Below, in pieces: positions 53,331 through 61,763 of a DNA stretch of 64,000 nt. Position numbers and translations under genes: made by a program. Under the pieces are notes generated by a model that did no database searches, was not told where the DNA came from, and saw nothing but the letters and a program-made list of their open reading frames with translations. The stretch covers positions 425,426 through 489,425 of the forward strand of contig NZ_BBZK01000007.1 of assembly GCF_001748085.1 (NCBI RefSeq), read 5' to 3'. The DNA is from Streptomyces sp. TP-A0874. Lineage in GTDB: Bacteria > Actinomycetota > Actinomycetes > Streptomycetales > Streptomycetaceae. Each line of letters starts with the position of its first letter. Within the stretch, counting starts at the first letter, position 1.

Positions 53331-54203
53331 ATGGGACTCCTGCTCGCTCTCGCCGTCGGTATCTGCACGCTCGGCGCGTTCCACGGCATCCGGCTCTACC
53401 GTGCCGAGGTCAAGCTCCCCGGTGACCTGGCCGTCGCCCTGGAGGTCGGTTCCACCCGGACGAGTGCCGTCGGCTCCGGCATCGACCGACTGGGCATGCG
53501 CTACGCGCCGATGGTGCTCCGGATGATGGGCCCCCAGCGGGTCAACAACACCCGCAAGAAGATCGACATGGCGGGCAACCCCGGCGGTCTGACCATCGAC
53601 CGCTACGCCGCCCGCCGCTTCGTCTACGGCGTGATGGGCGCACTCGGCGCGTTCGCCATGCTGGCGAACGGCCAGCCGCTCATCGCCCTGCTGATGCTCG
53701 CCTTCGGCTTCTTCTGGGTCGAGGTGGGCATCTGGTCGGCCATCCGGCAGCGGAAGGCCGACATCGAACGGACCCTGCCCGACTTCCTAGACGTCCTCGC
53801 CGTGGTGGTCTCCGCGGGCCTCGGATTCCGCCAGGCGCTGGACCGCACCGCCGAGAAGTACGAGGGGCCCTGGTCGGACGAACTGCGCATCACCCTCCGT
53901 CAGATGGACATGGGCGTCAGCCGCCGCCAGGCTTTCGAGGAACTGCGCAAGCGCAACGACTCCGAGCAGGTCGCCATGTTCGTCACCGCCCTCCAGCAGG
54001 GCGAGGAGCTCGGCGCGCCGATCGTCGAGACCCTGATCGCGATCGCCAACGACCTGCGTCGCACCGACGCTCAGATCGCCCGCCGCAAGGCCGCGCAGGC
54101 CGTGCCGAAGGCCACCTCCATCGTCACCATGGTTATGGTGCCGGCCACGATTCTGCTGATCGGCGCGGGCATGTTCCTCGGCAGCGACATCAGCCTGGGA
54201 TGA
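53331..54203 (+). CDS. tadC: Tad inner-membrane platform protein TadC
   Basis: 290 residues with the same layout as TadB: N-terminal helix, paired middle helices, T2SSF domain (TLPDFLDVLAVVVSAGLGFRQALDRTAEKY... GEELGAPIVETL) and C-terminal helix. It starts 11 bases after tadB. Confidence 0.92.
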   Translation: MGLLLALAVGICTLGAFHGIRLYRAEVKLPGDLAVALEVGSTRTSAVGSGIDRLGMRYAPMVLRMMGPQRVNNTRKKIDMAGNPGGLTIDRYAARRFVYGVMGALGAFAMLANGQPLIALLMLAFGFFWVEVGIWSAIRQRKADIERTLPDFLDVLAVVVSAGLGFRQALDRTAEKYEGPWSDELRITLRQMDMGVSRRQAFEELRKRNDSEQVAMFVTALQQGEELGAPIVETLIAIANDLRRTDAQIARRKAAQAVPKATSIVTMVMVPATILLIGAGMFLGSDISLG

Positions 54204-54280
54204 CGGCAGTAGCCCGCTGACAGCAGCGGTGGGCGGTGACACACCAATCGCAGACCGGTCGGAAGGAGGAAGCCAGGGCG

Positions 54281-55669
54281 ATGGACCCGATGCTGGGCAA
54301 CGTCTCGCCGCGGTCCGGCCGCATCGTATCCGGGCCCGGCCACGGACAACCCGGAGCACCCGGAGGGGAAGCCGCCGGCGAGCCGACCCTGCGGATACAA
54401 CTGAGCGCACTCCAGGCGCTGTGCCGGCAGGTTCTCGGCTTCCGGCTCGCCATGATCGCCCTGGCCACTCCGTTCACCCTGACCGCCATCGAGCGCGGCT
54501 GGCCCACCCTGACCGTAGGCGCGGCGATCCTGTTCACCTTCATGGGCTCCTACCTGCTCTTCCGAGACTGGGAGCGGTTCGGCCCGCTGCTGCTCAAACA
54601 CCCGGCGCTGCTCGGGGTGGACGCCTTCTTCGGTGCGCTGCTGCTGCTCACCGCCTCGCCGGTCAGTTCGGTGAGTTACGTGACCATGTGCACCCCGCTG
54701 CTGGCCGGAATGGTCTACGGATGGCGGGGCGCCGGCTTCTTCGCCTCTCTCACACTGCTCATCGTCGTCCTCGCCTACGCCGGCCACGGCATCGCCATCG
54801 ACCTGTCGTCCAGCGGTCTGCTGCCCGGGGCGTGCGTGCTGGCCGGGGCCGTCGGCGTCACCCTGCGCAATCTGATGCTCCGTTTCGGAGCGGCCTCCCA
54901 GGCGCTCTGGGAGACCCGCTCCCGGCTGGCCGTCACCGAGGCCATCGACGGGGAGCGCGCGCGGCTGGCACGCGAGATGCACGATTCGGTGGCCAAGACC
55001 CTGCACGGGCTGGCCCTGGCCGCCGACGGGCTCGCCGGCTCCGCCGACCGGATGGAGCCGCTGACCGTGAAGCACCAGGCCGAACTGGTGGCCCGCTCCG
55101 CCCGCCGAGCGGCGAACGAGTCCCGGGAACTGCTCTCGGACCTGCGGCGGGAGTCCGGCATCGACGGAGGTGTGCGGATCACCGACGAGCTTCCCGCGAT
55201 GGTGGAGGACTTCGGTCGCCGCACGGGTATCCGCGCCGTCTACCGGACACTGCCCGGGCCCGCCATACCGGCCGTTCCACAAGCCGTCGCACGTCAGTTG
55301 ACCACCATCGTCTCCGAGGCGATGGAGAACGCCCACCGTCATGCGAACGCCGGGCAGGTCGAGGTGGTCATCGGTGTTCTCGACCATCTGCTGCGAGTCA
55401 GCGTCTTCGACGACGGAGCCGGCCTGCCGGCCGGTACCTCCCTGGAGAAGCTGAGGAAGGCGGGCCACTTCGGCCTCGTGGGCATGGTGGAGCGCGCCGC
55501 GGGTGTCGGCGCCCGGATAAGGATCGGCCGAGGCCGAGCCACTCGCGGTACCGAAGTCCGCCTCGACCTGCCGTTGAGCGCCGTGGCCCCGCCGGGGGAG
55601 GTGAGCGTGCCATCCCCACTGGAGAACGGCACCGGCCCGCCGGCCGCACACGGGGCGAGCCGGACCTAG
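54281..55669 (+). CDS. Sensor histidine kinase of the NarL/LuxR-partner type
   Basis: 462 residues with six hydrophobic segments between residues 55 and 200, no large outer sensor domain, then a HisKA_3 dimerisation helix LAREMHDSVAKTLHG with phospho-acceptor His234, and an HATPase domain (SEAMENAHRHANA, DDGAGLPAG, GLVGMVERA). It should phosphorylate the response regulator encoded next. Its place inside the tad operon implies control of pilus genes. ATG 54281 is preferred; GTG 54236 is possible. Confidence 0.88.
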   Translation: MDPMLGNVSPRSGRIVSGPGHGQPGAPGGEAAGEPTLRIQLSALQALCRQVLGFRLAMIALATPFTLTAIERGWPTLTVGAAILFTFMGSYLLFRDWERFGPLLLKHPALLGVDAFFGALLLLTASPVSSVSYVTMCTPLLAGMVYGWRGAGFFASLTLLIVVLAYAGHGIAIDLSSSGLLPGACVLAGAVGVTLRNLMLRFGAASQALWETRSRLAVTEAIDGERARLAREMHDSVAKTLHGLALAADGLAGSADRMEPLTVKHQAELVARSARRAANESRELLSDLRRESGIDGGVRITDELPAMVEDFGRRTGIRAVYRTLPGPAIPAVPQAVARQLTTIVSEAMENAHRHANAGQVEVVIGVLDHLLRVSVFDDGAGLPAGTSLEKLRKAGHFGLVGMVERAAGVGARIRIGRGRATRGTEVRLDLPLSAVAPPGEVSVPSPLENGTGPPAAHGASRT

Positions 55670-55751
55670 CGCGTGCGACAGCCGCCGACCGCTCGCCCAT
55701 GACCGACCAAGTTCTTCCCGTCGAACCGCTTCTTCCGAGAGGAGGCCGCAT

Positions 55752-56786
55752 ATGCCGGACGGTGATCCCCACAGCCCGGGGCAGCGGCATCTGGCGCCTA
55801 CGGTTCCGCCCATCCAGCAGCCACCGACGGCCGAGCAGTCGCCTGCCGAATCCTCACCGTTCCCGGAACCGGTGGGGGCGCCGCCGCTCCGTGTCGTGGT
55901 CGTGGACGACAACCCCGTGGTCCGGGCCGGACTCTCCGCCCTGCTCTCCCACCGCACCGACATCGAGGTGGTGGCCGAAGCCGACAACGGACGCCAGGCC
56001 TACGAGGCGGCCGCACGGCACCGACCCGATGTCGTACTGCTGGACGTGCGGATGCCCGAGGTGGACGGCATCTCGGTGCTGCCGCACCTGGTCGGTATCG
56101 CCGCGGTGATGATGCTGACCTACAGCAGGGAGAGTGAGATCGTCCACGAGGCGCTGCGGTTGGGCGCCGGAGGATACCTGGTGCACGGTGAGTTCACCGC
56201 AGACCAACTCGTGCAGGCGGTACGGGACATCAAGGAAGGCCGAGCCCACTTCACGGCCACCGCGTCCAACGCGCTCATCGCGCACATGCGCGGCGGCTCC
56301 GCGGCCCAGCAACTCCCCGAGGGTCTGGGCGCGGCCTTCAGCGGGGGGCGGACCCTGCCCGGCGTCCCGGAGCAGGCTCGTTCCAGCCAGCACATCTCTC
56401 CGCCGAGTGGGCAGCAAGTGCTCCCCGGGCACCCGGACACATTCGTGCCCTCTGTATCGGAATCGTCGCAGCCGCGACAGAATCCGCCGCCACCCGTGCC
56501 GAACCTGGCAGAGTCGGGGTACAGGCAGACATCGGCCGAGGACGTACGGAAACAGTACGGACTCAGCTCTCGAGAGGTGGAGGTGATGGAGTTGATCGCC
56601 GCCGGCATGACGAATCAACAGATCGCCGCCACCTGCTTCATCAGTGAGAAAACAGTGAAGAACCACATCAACCGGATCTTCGCGAAGCTCCATGCGTCAG
56701 CGCGGAGCGAGGCCATCGCGGTATGGCTCGGCACAGCGCGTGGCGATCAGCCGGGAACCGGGAGGGGGATGATCGGGCATGGCTGA
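55752..56786 (+). CDS. NarL/FixJ-type response regulator of the Tad locus
   Basis: 344 residues, long for the family. A 45-residue Pro-rich leader is followed by a receiver (LRVVVVDDN, phospho-Asp98 in LLDVRMPEVDG), a Pro/Ser/Gln-rich linker of about 100 residues and a LuxR helix-turn-helix (LSSREVEVMELIAAGMTNQQIA... SEKTVKNHINRIFAKLHA). The normally invariant receiver Lys is His (GGYLVHGEF). ATG 55752 follows GAGAGGAGG. It is the best candidate to bind the inverted repeat found before flp, the pilin-toxin gene and a lipoprotein gene. Confidence 0.88.
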   Translation: MPDGDPHSPGQRHLAPTVPPIQQPPTAEQSPAESSPFPEPVGAPPLRVVVVDDNPVVRAGLSALLSHRTDIEVVAEADNGRQAYEAAARHRPDVVLLDVRMPEVDGISVLPHLVGIAAVMMLTYSRESEIVHEALRLGAGGYLVHGEFTADQLVQAVRDIKEGRAHFTATASNALIAHMRGGSAAQQLPEGLGAAFSGGRTLPGVPEQARSSQHISPPSGQQVLPGHPDTFVPSVSESSQPRQNPPPPVPNLAESGYRQTSAEDVRKQYGLSSREVEVMELIAAGMTNQQIAATCFISEKTVKNHINRIFAKLHASARSEAIAVWLGTARGDQPGTGRGMIGHG

Positions 56787-56850
56787 AACGGGGGGCGGGC
56801 TCCGAAGAGGGCGCAGGCAGAAGAGGCCCAGCGGGGCCCAACCGCGGCTT

Positions 56851-56907
56851 TGGGTCCTGGGTTGGGTCCGTGGACCCATGTGCGAGGGGGGGCCTTCGGC
56901 GTACGTT
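56851..56907 (+). promoter_or_regulatory. Site A: inverted-repeat operator and -10 box upstream of flp
   Basis: The inverted repeat TGGGTCC-GT-GGACCCA lies at 56863-56878, with an extra direct half-site TGGGTCC at 56851-56857 (12-base period). After 23 bases TACGTT (56902-56907) is a candidate -10 box. The repeat ends where a -35 would sit, as for an activator touching RNA polymerase. The same layout occurs at 60314 and 62652. Confidence 0.7.
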
Positions 56908-57016
56908 TCTCATGTCGCCAGCGAGACCGGCCAGGAGGAAGCCGGAAGCGCGGGGGGCAGGGAAACTCGCGCATCGGCCGAGCAGAGGCTGGCGCTGGAA
57001 TACGGAGGGGAACAGC

Positions 57017-57259
57017 ATGAACGACCTGATTCTGAAGCGCGCAGTAGACACTCAGATCGTCTGCCGCAACTGGCGGGACACCACGATCGAGCGGATGTTC
57101 GGTCGGGAGCGTTCCAAGGGACAGACCGCGGTCGAGTACATCGGCATGATCGTGGTGGTTGTCGCGATCATGGGTGCGATCGCCGGCTTCACGGACATCG
57201 GCGACACGATCAAGAACAAGATCAAGTCTGCCGTCAACAGCATCTCCACCGGCGATTGA
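57017..57259 (+). CDS. flp: Flp-type pilin
   Basis: An 80-residue prepilin. A basic leader (ERMFGRERSKG) is cleaved after Gly; the mature part starts QTAVEYIG with Glu at +5 and Tyr at +6, followed by the helix MIVVVVAIMGAIAG and a short Lys/Ser-rich end. It is the main pilus subunit. The ATG at 57017 has GGAGGGG six bases before. No prepilin peptidase (TadV) is in this window, so it must be encoded elsewhere. Confidence 0.92.
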   Translation: MNDLILKRAVDTQIVCRNWRDTTIERMFGRERSKGQTAVEYIGMIVVVVAIMGAIAGFTDIGDTIKNKIKSAVNSISTGD

Positions 57260-57897
57260 TGACGCGGAACCGCGACTCAGGGCAGGCTCTCCCCATCTAC
57301 ATCACGGTGGTGGCGAGCCTGCTCTTTCTCGCGTTGGCGTTTCTTGTGGTCGGTCAGGCGGGTGCCGCTCGCAACGGCGCTCAGTCGGCGGCTGACGCCG
57401 CGGCACTGGCCGCAGCCCAGAACGCCAGGGACCAACTGCGTGGTGGCCTCATCAACTCTCTCCTTGAGCCAGGAAACTGGAAGGACCTCATCGAGGGGAG
57501 GAAGTTCGGTACCTACAGCGCGTGTCTGGACGCCGGGCGTTTCGCGGCCCAGAACAAGTCCGAGGTAGTGCCGGGGGGATGCGAGCGGCTTACTGGGTGG
57601 CGCAACGGTTTCACCGTTAAGGTGAAGACCCAGCAGCCGCTGGGCAAGACGGTCATACCCGGTACCGAGAGCAAGCACATGACGGCTGAGGCCACTGCGG
57701 TCATCGAGCCCAAGTGCACTTTCAAACCGGACGAGGGAGATGACAGTCCCGAGCCGCCCCCTGGTGAGGGGGACGAGGACGAGGAACCGAAGCAGCTCAA
57801 GCTCAAGTGCGATGGCCGGGACTGGTCCATCGACCCCGAGAACTTCGATTTCTTCCCCGATGCCGCCGACCTGTTCAGCGTACGGCTCTCCAACTGA
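57259..57897 (+). CDS. TadG-like pilus-associated protein
   Basis: 212 residues. The N-terminus DSGQALPIYITVVASLLFLALAFLVVGQAGAARNGAQSAADAAALAAAQ is the TadE/G-type membrane helix and conserved following helix. The exported part has four cysteines and an acidic Pro/Glu/Asp linker (about 155-180). Its ATG overlaps the flp stop (TGATG), so it is translationally coupled to the pilin and probably made in proportion to it. Confidence 0.85.
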   Translation: MTRNRDSGQALPIYITVVASLLFLALAFLVVGQAGAARNGAQSAADAAALAAAQNARDQLRGGLINSLLEPGNWKDLIEGRKFGTYSACLDAGRFAAQNKSEVVPGGCERLTGWRNGFTVKVKTQQPLGKTVIPGTESKHMTAEATAVIEPKCTFKPDEGDDSPEPPPGEGDEDEEPKQLKLKCDGRDWSIDPENFDFFPDAADLFSVRLSN

Positions 57898-57935
57898 CCA
57901 CCGACACCGCGAAGACGAGCAGAGGATCAGCACTG

Positions 57936-58529
57936 ATGAGTATGCGGCAGATCTCCCGGGTGCGCCGGGCCGCAGCGGCTGCGACTGTGGCCGCAGCCCT
58001 GGCCTTCACGCTATCGGCCTGCGGAGGAGACGAGCCCGAGGCACAAGAGAAGCCCACTTCCTCCGGCCAGTCCGGCACGCAGAACGATGGCAAACAGGAC
58101 AAGGCCGATCAGCCGGACGACAGCCAGGTGATCGCCACGCTCAAGGGTCAGGCGGGCATCGTTCTCGACATCACCTCCGCTACCCGTGACTCCGGGGGTT
58201 TCGTCACGGTGAACGGGATTCTCAAGAACAACGCGGATAAGGACTTCACCGATACGTCTCAGTGGACAGGGCCAGAGCTCGCCATGAAGCAAGCAGCCGG
58301 TGACTCTCTCGGTGGCGCCACCCTCGTCGACAAGAACGAAAAGAAGCGCTACTACACCCTGCGGGACACCGAAAACCGCCCGCTGGCCAGCATGGGACTC
58401 GGCATCGTAGAGGCCAACTCCGAGCAGAGGGTCTTCATGCAGTTCCCCGCCCCGCCGGCCAAGACCAGTGAGGTGGATCTCCAGATCCCCACCTTCCAGT
58501 CGGCCATCCTCAAGCTCGCGGACCGGTGA
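57936..58529 (+). CDS. Lipoprotein of the Tad locus
   Basis: A 197-residue lipoprotein with a basic signal peptide ending in LSAC, a polar Gln/Asp/Lys linker and a beta-rich domain (IATLKGQAGIVLDITSATRDSGGFVTVNGILKNN). That domain resembles small extracellular lipoprotein folds in actinobacteria. Its stop overlaps the start of the OmpA-domain gene by four bases (GTGA). The function is unknown; it may anchor or guide the pilus at the membrane. Confidence 0.82.
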   Translation: MSMRQISRVRRAAAAATVAAALAFTLSACGGDEPEAQEKPTSSGQSGTQNDGKQDKADQPDDSQVIATLKGQAGIVLDITSATRDSGGFVTVNGILKNNADKDFTDTSQWTGPELAMKQAAGDSLGGATLVDKNEKKRYYTLRDTENRPLASMGLGIVEANSEQRVFMQFPAPPAKTSEVDLQIPTFQSAILKLADR

Positions 58530-59155
58530 CCATGAAGACCGTCCGGAAGCAAGGAACCGTACTCCTGGTCTCCGCTGCCCTCGTGTCGGGTGTGACCTTC
58601 GTGGCGGCCCCGTCGGCCTTCGCTGATGACCTGTCACCCGCCCCCTCCGTCTTCGAGGGCAAGATCGACGCCGGTGACCCCGACCTGAAGCTCCCGGAGG
58701 GCGGTTCGCTCGCCGAGCCGAAGGTGCTTGAGATCAAGCAGGTGGTCGGTGACGAAAGCGGTGACGAGCGCCGTAACGACTCCAACTCCGAGGTGAAGTT
58801 CCAGCTCCAGGCCGAGGTGCTCTTCGGCAAGGACAGCTCTAAGCTGTCCGGTGCCGCGGACTCGCGGATCAAGGAGATTGCTGAGGAGATCAAGAAGCAG
58901 GACGCGCAGAAGGTGCGGGTCTTCGGCTTCACCGACAACCTCGGCTCCTCCGCCCATGGCGACGTCCTGTCCAAGGAACGGGCCCAGGCCGTCCACAAGA
59001 AGCTCGTCAAGCACCTCAGCTCGGACATCAATTTCGAGATCCGGGGATATGGCGAGCAGTACCCGGTGGCGGACAACGACACCGAAGAGGGACGCAAACT
59101 CAACCGTCGGGTCGAGGTGTCCTTCGAGCGCAACGACTCCGGCCCGCAGGCCTGA
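58526..59155 (+). CDS. Secreted OmpA-domain protein
   Basis: 209 residues: a signal peptide (VLLVSAALVSGVTFVAAPSAFA), an acidic linker and an OmpA/MotB-type peptidoglycan-binding domain (VLFGKDSSKLSGAADSRIKEIAEEI, RVFGFTDNLGSSAHGDVLSKERAQAV, GYGEQYPVADNDTEEGRKLNRRVEVSF). In a Gram-positive cell it would bind wall peptidoglycan and could tether the pilus base. It is coupled to the upstream lipoprotein. Start GTG 58526 or ATG 58532. Confidence 0.87.
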   Translation: MTMKTVRKQGTVLLVSAALVSGVTFVAAPSAFADDLSPAPSVFEGKIDAGDPDLKLPEGGSLAEPKVLEIKQVVGDESGDERRNDSNSEVKFQLQAEVLFGKDSSKLSGAADSRIKEIAEEIKKQDAQKVRVFGFTDNLGSSAHGDVLSKERAQAVHKKLVKHLSSDINFEIRGYGEQYPVADNDTEEGRKLNRRVEVSFERNDSGPQA

Positions 59156-59275
59156 GTCAGAGCATCGCTTTCCATCCGAGCCGGTCTGGGACTTCCCGGA
59201 TCGGCTCGGGTCGGTTGTTGACTCCTGTGATGACCTGGAAGGTCGACGGGTGCAGTCGGTATCGAGGGGGCACTT

Positions 59276-60034
59276 GTGAGGATTCGGCGAACGACCCGCT
59301 GTCTGGCCGCCGTCACGGCCGTGCTGGCCATGGGGTTCACGGCCGCGTGTAGCGGGGCGGACGACGACGGCAAGGCGAAGGGATCCGACAGCGCGCCGGA
59401 TTCCGGTGGCGGGAAGGGGGCGACGCCCGGACAGGGCGGTGAGAAGGATGCCAGGACTCTGTCCAAGAAGGAGCTGGACAAGGTCGCGCTGGCAACCGCC
59501 GATGTCAAGGGATACCTCGTCACCACCCCGCCGCCGGAAGACGTCGCGGGGACCCACGAGGAGAAGGCGGACCGGGCGGAGTGCCAACCGATCGCGTCAG
59601 TGATCGGTGGTGTCCAGGAGCCGAAGCCGACCGACACCGTCTACCGCAGTCTGGCACCGCAGAAGCAGGGCGATCTGGGCCTGGTGCTCTTCGAGATCGT
59701 CTCGGCTTACGAGGCCTCGGACGCGGTGAAGACCATGGCCGACCTGAAGAAGGCGGTCGGCACCTGTGAGCGCGGGTTCACCACCACGACGGGCAGCGGC
59801 GCGGAGGAGACGAAGTACACGAAGGTCGAGGAGTCCATCGCACCGGCGGTCGGGCAGGACAGCGTGAGCTACACGGTCACCGGTGAACTCCTTGAGGACG
59901 AGGTGCCGTTGGCGTTCACCATGTTCCGTTCCGGGTCTACGATCTTCACTTTCTACTCCATGAACGTCATGGAGTCGACGAAGACCGAGGTCCCCGAATC
60001 CGTGGTCGTGGCCCAGGCGGAGAAGCTGAAGTAA
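59276..60034 (+). CDS. Second lipoprotein of the Tad locus
   Basis: A 252-residue lipoprotein with lipobox FTAAC, a Gly/Asp/Lys-rich linker, and a sensor-like domain (ALATADVKGYLVTTPPPED... IFTFYSMN) similar in pattern to extracellular PknH-type or LpqN-like domains. It starts 120 bases after the OmpA-domain gene. Two tandem hairpins close the operon after it. Function unknown. Confidence 0.82.
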   Translation: MRIRRTTRCLAAVTAVLAMGFTAACSGADDDGKAKGSDSAPDSGGGKGATPGQGGEKDARTLSKKELDKVALATADVKGYLVTTPPPEDVAGTHEEKADRAECQPIASVIGGVQEPKPTDTVYRSLAPQKQGDLGLVLFEIVSAYEASDAVKTMADLKKAVGTCERGFTTTTGSGAEETKYTKVEESIAPAVGQDSVSYTVTGELLEDEVPLAFTMFRSGSTIFTFYSMNVMESTKTEVPESVVVAQAEKLK

Positions 60035-60126
60035 GCCGTGGTCCAGAAAGCGAGCACCGCACCCCGGAGGTGCGGGCGACGGGGATGACCCGGGTGACGG
60101 GGGCACATCCTCGAATGATGAGTTGA

Positions 60127-60184
60127 ACGCCCCAACCAGGAGGGGCGTCGCAGAGGGAGAGTCCCGTACGGGGCTCTCCCTCTG
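60127..60184 (+). terminator. Tandem hairpin terminators ending the main Tad operon
   Basis: The first stem ACGCCCC/GGGGCGT spans 60127-60148. The second spans 60151-60184 with about 15 pairs (CAGAGGGAGAG... CTCTCCCTCTG) around a small TA loop. They separate the operon from the pilin-toxin gene, which has its own promoter. Confidence 0.85.
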
Positions 60185-60313
60185 CGTTGTGATGGGTGGT
60201 CGGCGAGGCGCCGGAGAGTACTCGGCGCCTCGCCGACCTCAGAGCGTCCATCCGGTACAGCGGCGGCTGCCGGCCGTGCACCGTTCCTGTTCCCACCCCG
60301 CTATCGGACATTT

Positions 60314-60357
60314 TGGGTCCACGGGCCCATGTGCATACGAAGCGATCTCGTTACTGT
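60314..60357 (+). promoter_or_regulatory. Site B: inverted-repeat operator and -10 box upstream of the pilin-toxin gene
   Basis: TGGGTCC-AC-GGGCCCA (60314-60329, one mismatch from sites A and C), then 22 bases, then TACTGT (60352-60357) as -10. The bases after the repeat are ATGTGC, as at site A. The gene start at 60390 lies 33 bases past the -10 box. Confidence 0.68.
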
Positions 60358-60389
60358 GCGCGTATAACGGAATTTGGGGGGGTTCTGCT

Positions 60390-61748
60390 GTGTCCGGACT
60401 CTTACGGTCGCGTGGTGGTCGTTCGGTGATGCCGCCTGCGGTGGCGGGTGCTCAGTTCGTACTGCTGCTGATGAGCGGTCTGTGGATACCGGTCGCCGTA
60501 GGGGCCGGGCGTGCCGGGTGGGGGACGGCTCTCGCGCTGCTGCCGGTGGTCGGTGTCGCGGTGCTGGCGGGCAGCCTGCGCTCAGCAGGCCTACCGGTCC
60601 GGTGGGCGCTGTGGGGATTCCAGTGCTGGTTGTTCCTCCAGGCCCTCGATGCCGTACGCGCCGGCCTCTGGTGGGGTGGCGCGCTGCTGGTGCTGCCGCC
60701 TCTGGCAGGGGCTCTGCTGCTGAGGCCGGCGGCCCGAGAGTGGTTCGCGCTGCCGCTTGGGTTACGGGCGAGGCCGTCGGGGGTGTCGCCGGCCAGGATG
60801 TTCCGGGTGCGGATCGGGGACTCGGGGCAGACCTCGACCGAGTACGTCGGCCTGGTCGTGGTGGTGGTCGCGATCGTCGGGGCCCTGGTGGCGACCGGGG
60901 TGGGCACCGAACTCGGTGGCCACATCAAGTCGGGGATCTGCCGGGCGGTCGGCGGAGAGAGCTGCGGTGGCGGGGACGCGAAGACCACGGCCGACGGCGG
61001 TGGCGGATCCAATGCCGGCACGGCCGGTTCGCCGAACGAAACCGACGAGCCGACCCAGGAGGAGAAGGACTACGAGGAGGCCAAGAAACTCCTGGAGCAG
61101 GCCCAGAAGGACCTGGACTCGGACAAGGAGAAGGCCGAGAAGGCCGCCAAGGAGCTGGCGAAGATCCTCGCCGACGAGCTGGGGATCACCGACGCTCTGG
61201 ACTGCATCACCAAAGGTGACGCCGCAGCGTGCGGGGAGACCCTGGTCAACGTGCTGGCGAGCCTGGTCGGGGGAGCCGCGGGGAAACTGGCCGCGAAGTA
61301 CGGGGCCCCGTGGAAATGGAAGAAAGCCGCCGCGCTGATCAAGGCGCTGAAAAAGCACGGCGGAGACGTCATCGGTGGCGTCAAGGGAATCCTCAAGAAC
61401 TCCAAGAAGGTGAAGGCGGCCGAGAAGAAGCTCGCCGAACTGGAGAAGAAGCTTCCCAAACGCAGGAAGGAGCCGACCGGGGTGGGGAACCCGGACGCTC
61501 CCAAACCCCTCGGCCGGGGATCGACCGGGCGTACCGAGCCGAAGAACCTGACCGAACAGATCGCGATGAAGGAAGCCCAGTCCAATCCCGCGGCCGGAAA
61601 GAAAGTCCCGCTGAAGAAGGGGATGACGGACTCGCGTTGGCCGGGGGACGAGGGCTGGCAGAAGATGACCCAGAACGTCAACGGGGTCGAGATCCACTAC
61701 GTGTACAATCCCAAGACCGGCCAGGTGGATGACTACAAGTTCAAGTAG
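60390..61748 (+). CDS. Pilin-toxin fusion: TM region, Flp-like prepilin segment and C-terminal toxin-like domain
   Basis: 452 residues in four parts. (1) An N-terminal region with about four TM helices (18-115). (2) A prepilin-like segment GDSGQTSTEYVGLVVVVVAIVGAL (143-166) matching Flp (GQTAVEYIGMIVVVVAIMGA), with Gly146, Glu at +5 and Tyr at +6. (3) A Lys/Glu-rich helical region with a glycine-rich hydrophobic stretch (200-390). (4) A tip domain with MTDSRWPGDEGWQKM, VNGVEIHYVYN and VDDYKFK (about 400-452). The tip pattern recalls C-terminal domains of polymorphic toxins, probably nucleases. An immunity-like gene follows 15 bases later. GTG 60390 fits promoter site B. The fusion is seen directly; the toxin activity is inferred. 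Confidence 0.75.
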   Translation: MSGLLRSRGGRSVMPPAVAGAQFVLLLMSGLWIPVAVGAGRAGWGTALALLPVVGVAVLAGSLRSAGLPVRWALWGFQCWLFLQALDAVRAGLWWGGALLVLPPLAGALLLRPAAREWFALPLGLRARPSGVSPARMFRVRIGDSGQTSTEYVGLVVVVVAIVGALVATGVGTELGGHIKSGICRAVGGESCGGGDAKTTADGGGGSNAGTAGSPNETDEPTQEEKDYEEAKKLLEQAQKDLDSDKEKAEKAAKELAKILADELGITDALDCITKGDAAACGETLVNVLASLVGGAAGKLAAKYGAPWKWKKAAALIKALKKHGGDVIGGVKGILKNSKKVKAAEKKLAELEKKLPKRRKEPTGVGNPDAPKPLGRGSTGRTEPKNLTEQIAMKEAQSNPAAGKKVPLKKGMTDSRWPGDEGWQKMTQNVNGVEIHYVYNPKTGQVDDYKFK

Positions 61749-61763
61749 CGGACGGAAATTCGG

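Noticed and set aside
54071..55987. A 638-codon minus-strand frame opposite the sensor kinase
   Set aside because: It is a shadow of tadC and the kinase gene; there is no start signal or domain.
56866..56890. A start codon inside the site A repeat (ATG after GGACCC)
   Set aside because: The frame overlaps flp in the wrong phase until it meets the TadG-like frame. The repeat is better explained as an operator, since two other copies lie outside any frame.
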